Below the pieces are notes generated by a model. The model did no database searches and was not told where the DNA came from. It was given only the letters and a program-made list of their open reading frames with translations. From positions 1 to 24,533 of the forward strand of contig CAYPZL010000072.1 of NCBI GenBank assembly GCA_964415045.1: a stretch of DNA of 24,533 bases, written 5' to 3'. Position numbers and translations under genes: made by a program. Shown here piece by piece: positions 7,671 through 13,816 of the stretch (positions within the stretch are counted from its first letter, which is position 1; every line of letters starts with the position of its first letter). The DNA comes from CAYPZL01 sp964415045 (GTDB lineage: Bacteria; Planctomycetota; Phycisphaerae; Sedimentisphaerales; Anaerobacaceae).

Positions 7671-8132
7671 CTATACTCTCGTGAGGGATTTGATGACGGC
7701 GACTTCGTCGCATTCCTGCTGTTTGGGGCAGCGGGCACAGTCGCTCCAGACCTTCATCGGAAGATCCTCCTTGGCGACGATGCAGAAACCTTGCCTCGCG
7801 AAGAACCCAGGCTCCAGTGTGAGAGCGAAGACACGCGGTATGCCCAGCCGCTTGGCGTGCTTCAGCGCGCTGGCAACCAGCGCCGTGCCGACACCTTTAC
7901 CCTTGTGGCTCGGGCCGACGGCAAGAGACTTGATCTCGGCCAGATCCGACCAGATGATCTCAAGGGCGCAGCAACCCACTACCTGCCCGTCCCCGTCGGC
8001 CACCAGAAACGTCTGAAGGTTTTCATAGACCTCAGCCAGCGACCGAAAGAGCATTCTGTCGCGTTCGGCATAGCAGTTGATCAGCGCGCAGATCGCTTTG
8101 GCATCCGAGATTTTGGCTTCACGAACCGTCAT
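7671..8132 (-). CDS. argA: GNAT N-acetyltransferase, ArgA/NAGS-like short form
   Basis: This 153-residue GNAT-fold acetyl-CoA transferase closely resembles the short N-acetylglutamate synthases that make the first intermediate of arginine biosynthesis. Visible signatures are the family-like start with ALINCYAERDRMLFRSLAEVYENL, WSDLAEIKSLAVGPSHKGKG (the acetyl-CoA P-loop, HKGKGVG at 76-82) and ALTLEPGFFARQGF. The conserved tail MKVWSDCARCPKQQECDEVAV has Cys at 132, 135 and 141. Unlike classical E. coli ArgA it lacks the amino-acid-kinase domain. It is a single gene between convergent and divergent neighbours, with its own promoter. The gene symbol rests on family resemblance; another GNAT substrate cannot be excluded. 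Confidence 0.82.
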   Translation of the reverse strand: MTVREAKISDAKAICALINCYAERDRMLFRSLAEVYENLQTFLVADGDGQVVGCCALEIIWSDLAEIKSLAVGPSHKGKGVGTALVASALKHAKRLGIPRVFALTLEPGFFARQGFCIVAKEDLPMKVWSDCARCPKQQECDEVAVIKSLTRV

Positions 8133-8142
8133 AAGTCCCTAC

Positions 8143-8170
8143 AGTATAACGCCGGAGCCAGGTTTTGCAA
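8143..8170 (-). promoter_or_regulatory. Predicted promoter of the ArgA-like gene, near-leaderless
   Basis: On the minus strand TTGCAA (8170-8165) and TATACT (8148-8143) are 16 bases apart. The -10 box ends only ten bases before the ATG at 8132, so a start site about seven bases downstream would leave a leader of only a few bases. No Shine-Dalgarno precedes the ATG, which agrees with a leaderless or nearly leaderless message. Confidence 0.45.
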
Positions 8171-8180
8171 CCAGCCTGGC
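8157..8180. promoter_or_regulatory. Nested palindrome over the ArgA-like -35 box, possible operator
   Basis: GCCAGG (8157-8162) pairs with CCTGGC (8175-8180). Inside it, GGTT (8161-8164) pairs with AACC (8169-8172) around TTGC. The element covers the predicted -35 box of the acetyltransferase promoter and lies in the 158-base divergent region shared with the dehydratase cluster, so it could be an operator controlling one or both directions. The function is inferred from position only. Confidence 0.3.
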
Positions 8181-8290
8181 CAACAACCCCGCGCAGGATG
8201 ATTTGCACGTGAAAAGGCAAAAAAGGACTGGAAAAACCGCCACCGGCCACTACAATAGCGCAGATTTACGGTGGGCAGGCAAAACAGAGT

Positions 8291-8758
8291 ATGAAGTTTG
8301 TACTGATCGATAGAATCGTATCCTGGGAAAGAGGCAAGACCCTCACCGCGGTGAAAAGCGTGTCGTTGGCGGAGGAATATCTCGCCGATCATTTTCCCAC
8401 CTTCCCGGTGCTGCCGGGGGTGCTCCTTTTGCAGGGGCTGGTCGAGTCGGCGAGCTGGCTGGTGCGCCAGACGGAAGATTTCGCCCACAGCATGATATTG
8501 CTCGAACAGACGCGAAACGTGAAGTACAAGAGTTTCCTGGCGCCGGGGTCGCAGATCGAGTACACGGTCGAGGCCAAGGCGATCGACGAAGGAACGAGTC
8601 GCTTCCTGGGCCACGGCGTGGCCGATGGACAGAAGATTGTCGAAGCCCGATTGAGGCTGAGACATTTCAATCTGTCCGAAAAACGCCCTGCCCTGGCGCG
8701 CGTGGATGCCCAGGTGATTGAACAGATGAAGAACCGGTTTCGCTTGCTTTGTCAGTAG
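8291..8758 (+). CDS. FabZ-like hot-dog protein with Gln at the catalytic Glu position (dehydratase-like)
   Basis: This 155-residue protein belongs to the 3-hydroxyacyl-ACP dehydratase (FabZ) hot-dog family. The active-site stretch HFPTFPVLPGVLLLQGL keeps the catalytic His (H34) and the PGVL turn. The acidic catalytic residue, Glu in FabZ and Asp in FabA, is Gln here (Q48, codon CAG at 8432-8434). The second dehydratase downstream aligns without gaps over this region and has H34 and E48. The protein is therefore probably weak or inactive alone and may act as a partner subunit or substrate-binding scaffold. It is the first gene of the cluster and lies 64 bases before the ACP gene. A weak TACAAT -10-like box is seen at 8251-8256 without a good -35. 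Confidence 0.85.
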   Translation: MKFVLIDRIVSWERGKTLTAVKSVSLAEEYLADHFPTFPVLPGVLLLQGLVESASWLVRQTEDFAHSMILLEQTRNVKYKSFLAPGSQIEYTVEAKAIDEGTSRFLGHGVADGQKIVEARLRLRHFNLSEKRPALARVDAQVIEQMKNRFRLLCQ

Positions 8759-8822
8759 GCGTAGAAACCGCGTTACCTAAAGGATTGTCAAAAGACCACA
8801 GTAACCGGAGGTAGCAACAGTC

Positions 8823-9218
8823 ATGGCCATGAGTCGGGATGAGATTTTTGAAAAAGTTCGGGATGTTCTAATCGACGCACTGGGAGTAGATGACGATGAG
8901 GTGACCGCCGAAGCAACGTTGATGGGGGATTTGGGTGCCGAGAGCATTGACTTTCTGGACATCGTCTTTCGGTTGGAGAAGGCATTTGACATGAAAGTGC
9001 CGCGTGAAGAACTCTTCCCGGCCGAGGGCCTGCTGAACGACCCGGAGCTGGTCAGCAATGGCAAACTGACGGAGAAAGGCTTGGCTGAGCTGCGCGCGAG
9101 AGTGCCTCACACGGATTTGACGGAGTTTGCGAAAGATCCCGACATCAATAAGCTGGCCGATCTCTTCACGGTCAATGCGATCGTCAATTACATTGATGCG
9201 AGAGTCAATGCCGGCTGA
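8823..9218 (+). CDS. Acyl carrier protein with long loop insertion (131 aa)
   Basis: This is an acidic carrier protein that should hold acyl chains on a phosphopantetheine arm. The attachment motif DLGAESIDFLDIVFRLE places the modified serine at S41 and follows a typical ACP helix I. Canonical ACPs have about 75-80 residues. Here roughly 48 residues are inserted between the helix II region (AFDMKVPREELF) and the final helix (FTVNAIVNYIDARV), including a short helix with LTEKGLAELRARVP. A good Shine-Dalgarno, GGAGG at 8807-8811, precedes the ATG at 8823. The position between two dehydratase-like genes and upstream of two ketosynthase-like genes makes it the dedicated carrier of this cluster. 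Confidence 0.92.
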   Translation: MAMSRDEIFEKVRDVLIDALGVDDDEVTAEATLMGDLGAESIDFLDIVFRLEKAFDMKVPREELFPAEGLLNDPELVSNGKLTEKGLAELRARVPHTDLTEFAKDPDINKLADLFTVNAIVNYIDARVNAG

Positions 9219-9246
9219 CGAGTCGGTTGCGTGACATCGGTGATTC

Positions 9247-9284
9247 ACGGCAGGCCTATGCGAATGCAACCTGCCGTTCCTTTT
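9247..9284 (+). terminator. Hairpin with short T-rich tail after the ACP gene (partial terminator or processing element)
   Basis: A perfect eight-base stem, ACGGCAGG (9247-9254) with CCTGCCGT (9270-9277), encloses a 15-base loop that has a small inner TGC/GCA pairing. It is followed by TCCTTTT. It sits in the 80-base gap between the ACP gene and the second dehydratase gene. It could lower downstream transcription or stabilise the ACP message, giving excess carrier protein over enzymes. The tail is short for an efficient terminator. Confidence 0.45.
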
Positions 9285-9298
9285 GGTGTAAACCTGAC

Positions 9299-9802
9299 AT
9301 GCGTTGGATCTGGATCGACAAGTTCGTTGAGTTTGAGAGCGGCCGCCGAGCCGTGGCCGTCAAGAACGTGACTCTCGCAGAGGAGCACCTGCACGACCAT
9401 TTCCCGGGATTCCCGGTGATGCCGGAGTGCCTGATGATCGAGGCCATGGCGCAGACCGCTGGCATCCTCGTCGGGGAGGCGAAGGATTTCCAGGAGAAGG
9501 TGATTCTGGCCAAGATCAGCAAGGCGACGTTCTTCGATTACGTGCGGCCGGGAGACCGCATCCGGCTCGAAGCCCGGATTGAGACCATCACGTCCGAGGC
9601 GGCCGGCATCACGGGTGAGATTCACCGCGACGATCAACTCATCGCCGAGATCGAACTGATGTTCAGCCATATCGACCAGAACCTGGCGGGGAAGAAATTC
9701 CCCGAGGAGAACTTTGTTTTTACCGGGATGTTTACTTCCCTGTTGCGGGACGTCGCCCTGGACAAGGCCGCTTCCGGCAGCCTGAAGGCGGGGTCTGGCT
9801 GA
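9299..9802 (+). CDS. 3-hydroxyacyl-ACP dehydratase, FabZ-like hot-dog protein
   Basis: This 167-residue FabZ-family protein probably dehydrates 3-hydroxyacyl-ACP to the trans-2-enoyl form. The catalytic pair is present: H34 in HDHFPGFPVMPECLMIEAMAQ and E48 in the same motif. The usual Gly after MP is Glu (E43), a small departure from the PG turn. Compared with usual FabZ there is a longer C-terminal tail (from about residue 130). It is clearly paralogous to the first gene of the cluster, as both begin with an aligned [IL]D+[FI]V segment and share the spacing to H34. The ATG at 9299 is preferred over an in-frame TTG at 9227 because homology begins there. Its stop overlaps the next start by one base (TGATG), so it is coupled to the ketosynthase-like gene. 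Confidence 0.88.
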   Translation: MRWIWIDKFVEFESGRRAVAVKNVTLAEEHLHDHFPGFPVMPECLMIEAMAQTAGILVGEAKDFQEKVILAKISKATFFDYVRPGDRIRLEARIETITSEAAGITGEIHRDDQLIAEIELMFSHIDQNLAGKKFPEENFVFTGMFTSLLRDVALDKAASGSLKAGSG

Positions 9803-11133
9803 TGGGTGCTGCACGCGTGGTCGTGACCGGGTTGGGAGCCGTCAGCCCGCTGGGGCTCAGCGTCGAGGAAATGTGGACCGGCCTGTGTGCCGGCCGCTGC
9901 GGCATCGCCCGTATCCGGGCGTTTGACCCGACGGGGCTGGCCTGCGAATTGGCGGGCGAGGTCCCCGACTATCGCATCCGCGATTACGTGCCCAAGACAC
10001 ACCGCAAAGCCGTCAAGCTCATGTGTCGCGATATTCAACTCGCGGTCATGGCGGCCCGTGAGGCGGTTGCCAACAGCGGACTGATCACCAAGGGCATCGA
10101 CCCCGACAACATCAACGTCGATCCGACGCGGCTGGCGGTCAACTTCGGGGCCGGCATGATCAGTTGCGATCTCGTTGAGCTGGCTCCTGCGGTCGCCGCC
10201 AGTACCACCGACGGGAAGTTCGACCTTCGCAAGTGGGGAAAGCAGGGCTTGCCGCTGGTGACGCCGCTCTGGCTGCTGAAGTATCTTCCCAACATGCTTG
10301 CCTGCCACGTGGGCATCATTCATGACGCCCAGGGCCCCAGCAACACGATTACGTGCGCCGAGGCGTCGGGCCATCTGGCGGTTGGCGAGGCGGCCCAGGT
10401 TCTCGCCCGCCGAGGCGCCGATATCGCCCTGGCGGGAGCCGCAGAGGCCAAGGTAAATCTCATCATGATGGTCCGGCAATGGCTTTTGCAGCGGACTGCA
10501 TCCGGTTGCAATGATCGTCCGGAGTCCGCCTGCAGGCCATTCGACGCCGATGCTGCCGGATCGGTCTTTGGGGAGGGCGCCGGTGTCGTGGTCCTCGAAT
10601 CGTTGGACAACGCGCGGAATCGAGGCGCGAAGATCCTGGCTGAAATTGTCGGTGTGGGCCAGAGCCATAACGCTCATACGGCCTTCGAGAAGCTTGAGCC
10701 GGACGGCAAGGGATTACAGATAGCCATTGAAAAGGCCCTGGACGACGCCGAGATCGGACCGGGGGACCTGGATCTGGTCATTCCTCACGGAACAGGCGTG
10801 CCGGCTGATGACCGCGCCGAGGCGCGTGCGATCGAGGGGGCTCTGGGGGATGTCGCGGCCAGCGTGCCGACGTGGCCGACCAAGAGCATGTTGAGCACGA
10901 CCGGGGCGGCCAGCGGCCTGCTCGATCTGATCGCCGCCGTGCGGGCCATGAACGAAGGGCTGATACCGGCCGCCAGGAACTTCACTGCCCCGGCGGACGG
11001 CTGCCATCTCAACATTGCCAAAGAAACGAGCCGGAAGCAGATTCGCCACGCGCTGTGTTGCAGCTACACGCACGGCGGGCAAACGGCGGCCCTGGTTCTC
11101 AAGCAGTACGATCAAAATGGTGCAGCGGGCTAA
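9802..11133 (+). CDS. Ketosynthase-like protein lacking catalytic Cys (KS-beta / chain-length-factor-like)
   Basis: This 443-residue protein has the thiolase fold of FabF-type 3-oxoacyl-ACP synthases (start VVVTGLGAVSPLG; FGEGAGVVVLE; HGTG at 329-332). Aligned without gaps to the neighbouring active ketosynthase, the catalytic Cys position in the motif GPSNTITCAEASGHLAVGEA is Glu (E187, codon GAG at 10360-10362), with a Cys two residues earlier (C185). The second active-site His (GHxxGAAG) is replaced in STTGAASG (about T366), and the NSFGFGG loop is CSYTHGG. K361 and H329 remain. This matches chain-length factors of type II polyketide and aryl-polyene systems, which carry Gln or another residue at that Cys. 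It should form a heterodimer with the next gene product. Only six bases separate the two genes. Confidence 0.88.
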   Translation: MGAARVVVTGLGAVSPLGLSVEEMWTGLCAGRCGIARIRAFDPTGLACELAGEVPDYRIRDYVPKTHRKAVKLMCRDIQLAVMAAREAVANSGLITKGIDPDNINVDPTRLAVNFGAGMISCDLVELAPAVAASTTDGKFDLRKWGKQGLPLVTPLWLLKYLPNMLACHVGIIHDAQGPSNTITCAEASGHLAVGEAAQVLARRGADIALAGAAEAKVNLIMMVRQWLLQRTASGCNDRPESACRPFDADAAGSVFGEGAGVVVLESLDNARNRGAKILAEIVGVGQSHNAHTAFEKLEPDGKGLQIAIEKALDDAEIGPGDLDLVIPHGTGVPADDRAEARAIEGALGDVAASVPTWPTKSMLSTTGAASGLLDLIAAVRAMNEGLIPAARNFTAPADGCHLNIAKETSRKQIRHALCCSYTHGGQTAALVLKQYDQNGAAG

Positions 11134-11139
11134 ACGAAC

Positions 11140-12465
11140 ATGAAGACGGCAACGAGTCAGCAGCGCGTGGTCATTACAGGCATGGGCATCGTCTCCCCAC
11201 TCGGCAACGACGTGGAGACCCTGTGGAAGGCGATCCTGGCAGGGGAAAGCGGTGTAGGGAAAACCACGATATTCGACGCTTCCACGTTTCCCACGACGTT
11301 CGACGCCGAAGTAAAGAACTACGATTTTCGCCGCTACACCCGGTACCCGGAATCCCACGAAGGGTGCAGTCGCGGCTCGGGTTTTGCCCTGGGCGCCGCA
11401 GCCCAGGCGTGCAGGCAGGCGGGCATTTCCGTGGAAACGCCGCAGCCGGCCGACGGAATTGACAGAACCCGAATGGGCATCTATTTAGGTGCAGGCGAAG
11501 GCTCGCTTGACAATGACGCCTTCTTCTCAAGCATCATCGCCGGCTGGGACAGCGGACAGCAACATATGGTGTGGGAAAAGGCCACCGAGGTTGTCACGAC
11601 GAAGATGCGCGCCGTTCACGAGCTCGAGCAGGAGCCGAACATGGCGACCGCTCACATCGCCGCTTTGAGCGGAGCGCGAGGGCCGGTCCGAAGCTGCCTG
11701 ACGGCCTGCGCCGCCAGCACGCAGGCCGTCGGCGAGGCCATGATGCTCATCCGCAAAGGCGATGCGGACGTCATGATCGCCGGCGGCGCCCACTCGATGA
11801 TCCATCCGTTGGGACTGACCGGTTTCAACCGACTGACCGCCCTGTCCACGCGAAACGACAGTCCGCAGACCGCCTCCCGGCCTTTCTGCGGCAGCCGCGA
11901 CGGCTTTGTGCTGGGCGAAGGAGCGGCGATTCTGATTTTGGAATCGCTCCGCTCGGCCCGCAAGCGAGGCGTCGAGATTCTGGCCGAACTGGTCGGTTAC
12001 GGATCCAGTTCCGATGCATTCCGGGTCACGGATATGCACGAGGAAGGCCGGGGCGCCGTGCAGGCAATGCAAGCGGCGCTGGCGGATGCCGGTTTGACCT
12101 ACAAGGACATCGATTGCATCAACACACACGGGACGAGCACGCAGGAAAACGACTACGTTGAGACCCTGGCGATCAAGACGGTGTTCAGGGAGCGCGCCAA
12201 GGACGTCCCGGCCAGCAGTGTCAAGAGCATGCTCGGGCATCTGATCGGTGCGGCCGGCGGGGCCGAGCTGATCACCTGCGTTCTGGCGATCCGGGACAAC
12301 ATCGTCCCGCCCACCACGAACATGGTCGATCGCGATCCCAAGCTCGATCTCGACTACGTGCCCAACGAACCCCGCAAGATGCCCGTGAACATCGTTATGA
12401 ATGAATCCTTCGGATTCGGCGGCCAGAACAACGTGGTGATTGTCAAGAGATTTGCAGACGAGTAG
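11140..12465 (+). CDS. 3-oxoacyl-ACP synthase, FabF-type ketosynthase (KS-alpha-like)
   Basis: This 441-residue ketosynthase condenses acyl chains with malonyl-type extenders on ACP. All catalytic elements are present: C190 in SCLTACAASTQAVGEA, H330 in NTHGTSTQEND, K362 and H367 in KSMLGHLIGAAGG, and the terminal loop SFGFGGQNN. It differs from housekeeping FabF in a longer segment around residues 60-80 and 120-165 (YTRYPESHEGCSRGS and a region with HMVWEKATEVVTTKM). The length fits the family. It follows the Cys-less ketosynthase-like gene by six bases, in one operon with the ACP and dehydratases. The order KS-beta then KS-alpha is reversed relative to many type II polyketide clusters. It is probably not the housekeeping fabF, given its context. 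Confidence 0.92.
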   Translation: MKTATSQQRVVITGMGIVSPLGNDVETLWKAILAGESGVGKTTIFDASTFPTTFDAEVKNYDFRRYTRYPESHEGCSRGSGFALGAAAQACRQAGISVETPQPADGIDRTRMGIYLGAGEGSLDNDAFFSSIIAGWDSGQQHMVWEKATEVVTTKMRAVHELEQEPNMATAHIAALSGARGPVRSCLTACAASTQAVGEAMMLIRKGDADVMIAGGAHSMIHPLGLTGFNRLTALSTRNDSPQTASRPFCGSRDGFVLGEGAAILILESLRSARKRGVEILAELVGYGSSSDAFRVTDMHEEGRGAVQAMQAALADAGLTYKDIDCINTHGTSTQENDYVETLAIKTVFRERAKDVPASSVKSMLGHLIGAAGGAELITCVLAIRDNIVPPTTNMVDRDPKLDLDYVPNEPRKMPVNIVMNESFGFGGQNNVVIVKRFADE

Positions 12466-12488
12466 CCGGAGCGAGATGGGGCTCCGGC
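12465..12488 (+). other. Seven-base hairpin after the ketosynthase gene
   Basis: GCCGGAG (12465-12471) pairs with CTCCGGC (12482-12488) around a ten-base loop, starting within the stop codon of the ketosynthase gene. It lacks a T-rich tail, so it is a weak terminator candidate at best. It may mark the border between the lipid-type cluster and the seryl-tRNA synthetase gene, or it may stabilise the 3' end of the upstream message. Confidence 0.3.
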
Positions 12489-12532
12489 CGTAACAAAGCT
12501 AAACGCAAGAAAACGGTACCGGACGATATGCT

Positions 12533-13810
12533 ATGATCGATATCAGGCAACTGCGAGAGGAACCCGACGCCTTCATCCAGGCAGCCCAGGACAAGCACAT
12601 TCAAGCGGACGTCGAAAGGCTGCTCCAGGTGGACGCAGAACTCAAGGAGGTAAAATCCCGCCTGCAGGATATCGCTACCGAAAAGAACCGGATCGGCAAA
12701 TCGGTTCCCCGGTTGTCGGGCGACGACAAGGCTGCGGCGCTGGCGAAACTGGCGGAATTCAAGCAGCAAGAGGAAAGTCTGCAAAACAAAGCCAGAGATC
12801 TGCAGCCCGAATTCCACGCGTTGCTGTTACAGGTGCCCCAGCCTGCGGACGCCGGCGTTCCTGTCGGTAAGGACGACACCGAAAACGTGGAACTCCGGCG
12901 GGAAGGAGAAATCCGCCAGTTCGATTTCGAGCCCAAAGATCACGTCGAACTGGGCCTGTCGCTGGGTATGATGGACATTGAAAGAGGGGTGAAGCTGGCC
13001 GGAACGCGCAACTACTTCCTCAAGGGAGATGGCGCCCTGCTCCACTGGGCGGTTCTGCGGTTTGCCGTCGATTTCATGGTCCAGCGGGGGTACACCCCCA
13101 TGTCCGTACCGCTGCTGATGCGCGACGAGGCGATGCAGGGGACGGGCTATTATCCGGGATCCGAAGACCAGACCTACCGCATGGAGAAAGACAAGCTGAA
13201 CTTGGCGGGAACGGCCGAGGTCCCGCTGACGGCCTATCATATGGGCGAGATTCTTGACGCCGACGCGTTGCCGGTGAAATTCGTGGCCCTTTCGAGCTGC
13301 TTCCGACGCGAAGCCGGGGCGGCCGGCAAAGACACCTACGGACTCTATCGAATCCATCAATTCGACAAGGTCGAGCAGGTGGTGATCTGCGAGAACGACG
13401 TCGAGGCCAGCAACCGTTTCCACGAGGAGATCCTGGCCAATGCCGAAGGCGTGATGAAGGCGCTGGAGCTGCCCTACCGCGTCGTGAACGTCTGTACCGG
13501 CGACTTAGGCCGGGGGCAGGCCAAGAAATACGATATCGAGGCCTGGATGCCCTCGCGCGGCAACTACTGTGAGACGCACAGCGCCAGCAAATTCTACGAC
13601 TTCCAAGCCCGCCGCATGAACCTGCGGTACAAGAGCCCGGACGCGAAGAAGAACATCTTCTGTCACACGCTCAACAACACCGTCATCGCCTCCCCCCGCG
13701 TCCTGATTCCCCTGATGGAATTGTACCAGAACGCCGACGGCTCCATCTCCGTGCCCGCGGTGCTTCGCCCCTACATGAACGGCAAGGAACGAATCGCACC
13801 CTCAGCCTGA
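12533..13810 (+). CDS. serS: Seryl-tRNA synthetase
   Basis: This cytoplasmic class II aminoacyl-tRNA synthetase charges tRNA-Ser (and tRNA-Sec). Its 425 residues fit the family. The N-terminal 105 residues form the tRNA-binding coiled coil (MIDIRQLREEPDAF start, then long Lys/Glu helices). The catalytic domain contains the serine-site TAE (227-229), motif 2 FRREAGAAGKDTYGLYRIHQF (from 257), and motif 3 near 382-414. TGDLGRGQAKKYDIEAWMP (322-340) is typical. In motif 3 the GSGLAxGR of many bacterial enzymes reads NNTVIASPR, and the preceding stretch is THSASKFYDFQARR, a known type of variation. A 67-base gap separates it from the ketosynthase gene. It ends six bases before the convergent secretin stop. 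Confidence 0.97.
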   Translation: MIDIRQLREEPDAFIQAAQDKHIQADVERLLQVDAELKEVKSRLQDIATEKNRIGKSVPRLSGDDKAAALAKLAEFKQQEESLQNKARDLQPEFHALLLQVPQPADAGVPVGKDDTENVELRREGEIRQFDFEPKDHVELGLSLGMMDIERGVKLAGTRNYFLKGDGALLHWAVLRFAVDFMVQRGYTPMSVPLLMRDEAMQGTGYYPGSEDQTYRMEKDKLNLAGTAEVPLTAYHMGEILDADALPVKFVALSSCFRREAGAAGKDTYGLYRIHQFDKVEQVVICENDVEASNRFHEEILANAEGVMKALELPYRVVNVCTGDLGRGQAKKYDIEAWMPSRGNYCETHSASKFYDFQARRMNLRYKSPDAKKNIFCHTLNNTVIASPRVLIPLMELYQNADGSISVPAVLRPYMNGKERIAPSA

Positions 13811-13816
13811 CAGATC

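Noticed and set aside
8228..8256. Promoter for the lipid-type cluster (CTGGAA-N17-TACAAT)
   Set aside because: The -10-like box is good, but the -35 matches only three of six positions. It is mentioned but not listed as a feature.
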